NCBI RefSeq assembly: GCF_016808095.1
Contig: NC_068976.1
Span: 30,870,371 to 30,934,370, forward strand
From: Vigna angularis
Lineage: Eukaryota; Streptophyta; Magnoliopsida; Fabales; Fabaceae
Direction of reading: 5' to 3'
DNA length: 64,000 bases
Shown here: one piece after another, positions 60,240-64,000 of the stretch
Numbering within the stretch: position 1 is the first letter of the stretch
How the letters are laid out: every line of letters begins with the position of its first letter
Notes under the pieces: generated by a model
What the model saw: the letters and a program-made list of their open reading frames with translations, nothing else
What the model was told of the DNA's origin: nothing
The model's database searches: none
Made by a program: the position numbers and the translations under genes

Positions 60240-61354
60240 GTGGGACCTGGCAATGAGTTCTGACAGAAAATCTTGGGAAAATTTGGAAATGGGGTTTCGG
60301 TGTGTGAAGAACTTGGTCACAAAATGCAACCTTTTTACGCGCTTCAGTAAATTTCAATGATTAAGAGGAATATGACCTTCATGCAATAGTAACTGTTGAA
60401 GAATTCCATATTTTAAAATTTCACATCTTTGCATATTGGACATTTTGTGCTTTATTTTCATAAAAATATTATTATATTATCATATTTTGAAATACAAAAA
60501 TTATGTTTTTATTTCTATTACAAATGAAGAAGAAAATATTTTCATGATTTGAACATGATTTTCAAACATTCGAAAACAATGATGACTGTCACAGGAAAAT
60601 CAAATGGTAAGAACAAAAACTGGATAACAGCTCAAAGTACAGGATTTGAAGCCAGAATGAATAGATTTATACAGTGCCCTTTCCTGCTCCTGCTGATGCA
60701 TGGTAAGATACATAATTTTCTAGTGTATAGTATGTTAGAAACTCTGCCTTATTTTTAGAAAATCTAATTTAAAAAGATAAAACATATTACTACAAACTCA
60801 TATAAATAGATATTCATTTTTTTAATTAGATCACATAAGTGATAACAAAACCTTACATGCATCAAAGAACACGAGAAGGCAGATAAAAGAAAAACTTACT
60901 TTAACCAAAATTTTGATTTGATGAACCTATCAGCTTTGAAAAGGAAAATAAACGTAAATTATTTTAAAAACTTAAAAAGAATTAAATGGCTTAAGAGTTT
61001 AAAAGAAACCGTTATTCTTGATAAATAAACAAAGAATAAATTTAGTTGAACTTTTTAGTTATAGTCTGATCAATACTCCTAATAACTGATGAAATGGATG
61101 AACCATAACAAAATTTAAAAACTTAGCATTGCTTCAGTAAAGGGTAGACAGTTAATTGATTTGAAACACATTTCCAAAGATATAAAGTGATATCTATGAT
61201 ATTAGGATAATACATTACGGGATATTCTAATAACTAAAATAAATGCTTAAGTTTTTTCTAAGTTTGAAAAGGAGTTAAATTCAAAATTTTCAATAAATAT
61301 ATATAAGGTGAATATGTTTGTAGTTCCTGAAAACGTAAAATTCAAAATTGTCTA
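60240..61354. other. Intergenic upstream of the TBL gene
   Basis: AT-rich. The short frame 60549-60758 has no motif. No element was recognised. Confidence 0.45.
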
Positions 61355-61656
61355 TGTTAAGAAGTGAACTTTAAGTTTAATTCAACCCCACTTATATATT
61401 GTAAATTGACTTTATCTCTAGTCGATGTGAGACTTCCAACACACACTCTCATACTGAGGTATAAACATCATCTCGAGCGTGAGACTAGACATTAATGGGT
61501 GATCTGATAACGGTCCCACAGTGGATGGAACAACATGCCTAACAAACAACAAATATCACTAGGATAGGCTCTAACCACAGCTCTGATACCAGGTTAAAAA
61601 GTGAACTTTAAGCCTAACTCAACCTCACAAAACTGGCTTGTAAGGTGAGGTAGATC
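61355..61656 (-). mobile_element. TRIM element (miniature LTR retrotransposon), 5' truncated
   Basis: On the minus strand the 3' LTR, TGTTGGAAGTCTCACATCGA...TTCTTAACA, spans 61441-61355 (87 bp). The primer site TGGTATCAGAGC is at 61591-61580, perfectly complementary to initiator tRNA-Met type ends. A purine-rich tract (ATGAGAGTGTG) directly precedes the 3' LTR. The other LTR survives only as about 65 bp (61656-61592; GGCTTAAAGTTCACTTTTTA). There is no coding capacity. This LTR is widespread in legumes. Confidence 0.8.
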
Positions 61657-62569
61657 TCAAATTTTGATATATTTTTATTTTTAAATATTAAAATGAATGA
61701 ATATAATCATTTTAACTTAATGCTATTAATTTTTTTATATATTAAACAACTTTCTAAATTGATATTTGAGTTGAAACGTATCAAATTAAATAACTTAAAC
61801 CTAAGTCTCAAAATGTTGTTTAACACATATTTAACATAATTAGATTAGAATCACTATATTTATTTTTTTTAAAATTCAATAATCAAATTATATCAATGTT
61901 TAAGATAAAAACAAATTTTAACTTTATGTAAAAGCTTAAGAACTAAAATCGTATTTAACTTTTATATATATATATATATATATAAAAGTATAATTATTTT
62001 CTTTATATATAAAATACATAATGTTAATTTTTTTAAGTTGTTTCAATTAATTTTTATTTTTAATAACATTAAATAAAAAGAGAAAAAATAAATAAGAAAA
62101 GAAAATAAATAAGAAAAGAAAATAAATAAAATATGTTTTAAAGAATTAATTTCTCATAAAGACTTACTTTTTATAAGAAAAGAACATTTGTACTTGTTTC
62201 TTGGAATAAGTAATTATTTTAATAAAATAAATTATTTTTTAAAATTTGAAGTGTTTGTTTAATTTATACATGTGGTTAGTAAATTTTATTCGTTTCTTAG
62301 ACAAATATTTGTTCAAAAATTATTCTTTTAAAAATGCATATTTTAGAGTTCAACACATTTGTTATTAGAGTTGGTTTGTCTGTAAACGTAGAAAGATGTA
62401 TAATTTGATTTATGGTTTATGAATTAATCTTAACTCACTTTTAAATAAACTTTTGTGTTGGTTCACGACAAGTTTTAAAAAACTTTAACACTCAAAGTTT
62501 ATTCTTAAATTAGGTTAAGGTTAGAGTTAAATTAAGTTTGACCTCACTATAATAATTAATTCCTAAATA
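61657..62569. other. AT-rich intergenic
   Basis: Short (AT)n at 61965-61984; AAGAAAAGAAAATAAATAAG repeats at 62085-62130. No gene is seen. Confidence 0.5.
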
Positions 62570-63030
62570 ATCTTCGATCTAGGTTAAAAGTCGAGTTGAA
62601 TCTATTTACGTTGAAAGTCGAATCAAGTTGGTTTGAGTTGAAGGTCAAGACAAGTTAACCTAAGTCGAACGTTAGTTGAATTTATCCAAGTTGAAGGTTA
62701 AGTCAAATCAACCCAATATGAGATGACTTGGCTTTACCCTTTGCCCTAGACAAACTCGACCCGAGCCCACTTGCCTCAACCTTCAACTCGAGCCGCACCA
62801 ATTTTTTGGCTTGAGTTGACTCACTATAACCTTCGGTTATAACCAACTCAACTTGACCTTTGACTTGACACATATCCACTCGACCTTCGGTCTGACTTGT
62901 CTCAACCTTCGATTCGAGTCAACTTTATTCTCTTTCGGTCTGGACCGATTCGTCTCGATTCTTCAACTTGGACCGGTTAATGTTGATCTTCAACCTAGGT
63001 CAACTCGACGTAACACGAGGTATATTTGAC
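62570..63030. repeat. Degenerate tandem array that reverses orientation
   Basis: 62570-62715 repeats GAGTTGAAGGTCAAG-like units. From about 62740 to 63030 the reverse complement, CTTGACCTTCAACTC-like units, repeats instead. Unit length is irregular (about 20-40 bp). Confidence 0.6.
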
Positions 63031-63511
63031 TCAACTTAAACTTTATCAACATTGGTTTGACCTAAACACAACTTGACTTAGACCCAACTAAAACGATTAA
63101 CTTAGCTTAGTCTTGACCCAACCCTGCTTATCTTAAGTTAAGATCGACTCGCACAAACTGACTCATGACCTTACTACTTAATACTTTTGTTACTATTTTG
63201 GTTTTGTGAACTTAAAAGTAAGTAAACTTTTTTTACTTTGACTCAACTTTTGTAGGCTTTTGTATGCTGAATTAAATTTACAATTATGAGATTACCTAAT
63301 AATATGTATGTTTTTCTTAAAGTAATATAATTATAATATAACTCTCACCTTTCATTTATATAATTATAATTATGAAAAGAATATAAAAAAAGTCGGATTC
63401 GTAGTTGACTTATAACACAGAATAAATTAGAGTTATGAATAAAGAAATATTGAATAATTAGGTAATATAAAAAATATTCATAACACAAACATAATAAAAA
63501 AATATTTGATA

Positions 63512-63557
<46 letters not shown>

Positions 63558-64000
63558 ACGTGTGATTAAATTTGCCTAATAAATGTAATAATCTTGAAAA
63601 TAATTTTATACTATTCTTAAGATGTTACAATTATAAAATAATTTATAATATTATGATCATATAATTTGGTTGAGATACTTAATATATAAAATCAAATCAT
63701 TGAATCCTTTTCTTATAAATAATCTTTTACACTTATCTCTTAAGACTTTACTTTTTATTTTTTCTATTTTATATTATTTCATCTTTAGCTAACAAATATT
63801 TTAAAATAAAAATATAAATGATTTTTCCTGAATTGTCAAACAAAACATTTTTTGTTACTATTTCCATACTTATTTAGTTCTTCTTTTCTATTTTTTGTTA
63901 CTATTTCCATACGGTACAACAAGTAATTTTAGTATTAGGTTTTGTGATGCTTTCAGATGTAACTATGTTCTGATGCTATATTATGTTGATCTAAACTTTC
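63031..64000. other. AT-rich intergenic to window end
   Basis: (AT)n run at 63515-63553; TTTTTTGTTACTATTTCCATAC is repeated at about 63850 and 63894. No coding signal. Confidence 0.5.

Noticed and set aside
60043..60357. Minus-strand 104-codon frame overlapping TBL exon 1
   Set aside because: Different frame from the conserved PMR5 N-terminal domain; Phe/Leu/Ser-rich shadow.

Overview
The window is plant nuclear DNA: AT-rich, intron-bearing genes, long AT microsatellites and many nested Copia, Gypsy-type, MULE, CACTA and TRIM elements. The asparagine synthetase, the TRIM type and the repeat families look like a warm-season legume (Phaseoleae, probably Vigna or Phaseolus). The species is inferred, not shown.

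Only two genes look intact. One is a 13-exon glutamine-hydrolysing asparagine synthetase on the + strand (46535-51962, 584 codons). The other is a 5-exon trichome-birefringence-like (TBL/PMR5-type) gene on the - strand (56003-60155, 390 codons). They converge tail to tail across about 4 kb of repeats and have no evident functional link. The asparagine synthetase reads through cleanly only if two of its twelve introns are GC-AG. Its upstream region has a G-box and a TGACGT...ACGTCA dyad next to a TATA box.

The rest is a graveyard of mobile elements and gene fragments. 0-6.6 kb: a Copia gag-protease remnant; a katanin p80 pseudogene with a complete non-autonomous LTR element (3150-5616, target duplication ACTAT) in one intron. 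6.6-16.9 kb: LTR-like debris, a PF04195-type gypsy-transposon fragment, four evenly spaced pairs of ATCGAT-centred palindromes, and a complex duplication carrying fragments resembling the Arabidopsis At4g37920 family. 17-27 kb: AT-rich DNA, a CACTA-like end, one menD/PHYLLO exon and a truncated Copia with LTR, primer site and gag. 27-38 kb: a complete 1.46-kb Pack-MULE-like element, then decayed MULE-type coding regions (DUF1985/ULP1-type twice, FAR1-type transposase once) and a plant OB-fold (HROB/DUF4539-like) fragment. 38-46 kb: a foldback MITE and a Copia-like LTR interrupted by a complete 1.74-kb CACTA element (42782-44523, TSD TGA) carrying pieces of an ALP1/harbinger-like gene, the WD40 protein AIP1 and a third unknown gene. 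52-56 kb: a foldback MULE (9-bp TSD) and an LTR remnant. 60-64 kb: a TRIM element, a degenerate inverted tandem array and AT-rich DNA.

The most interesting items are the gene-capturing CACTA and MULE elements with exact target duplications, the paired palindromes with a strict 20-bp centre spacing, the minisatellite-filled LTR element, and the two GC-AG introns. No tRNA, rRNA or CRISPR array was found. All family names come from reading the translations, not from searches.
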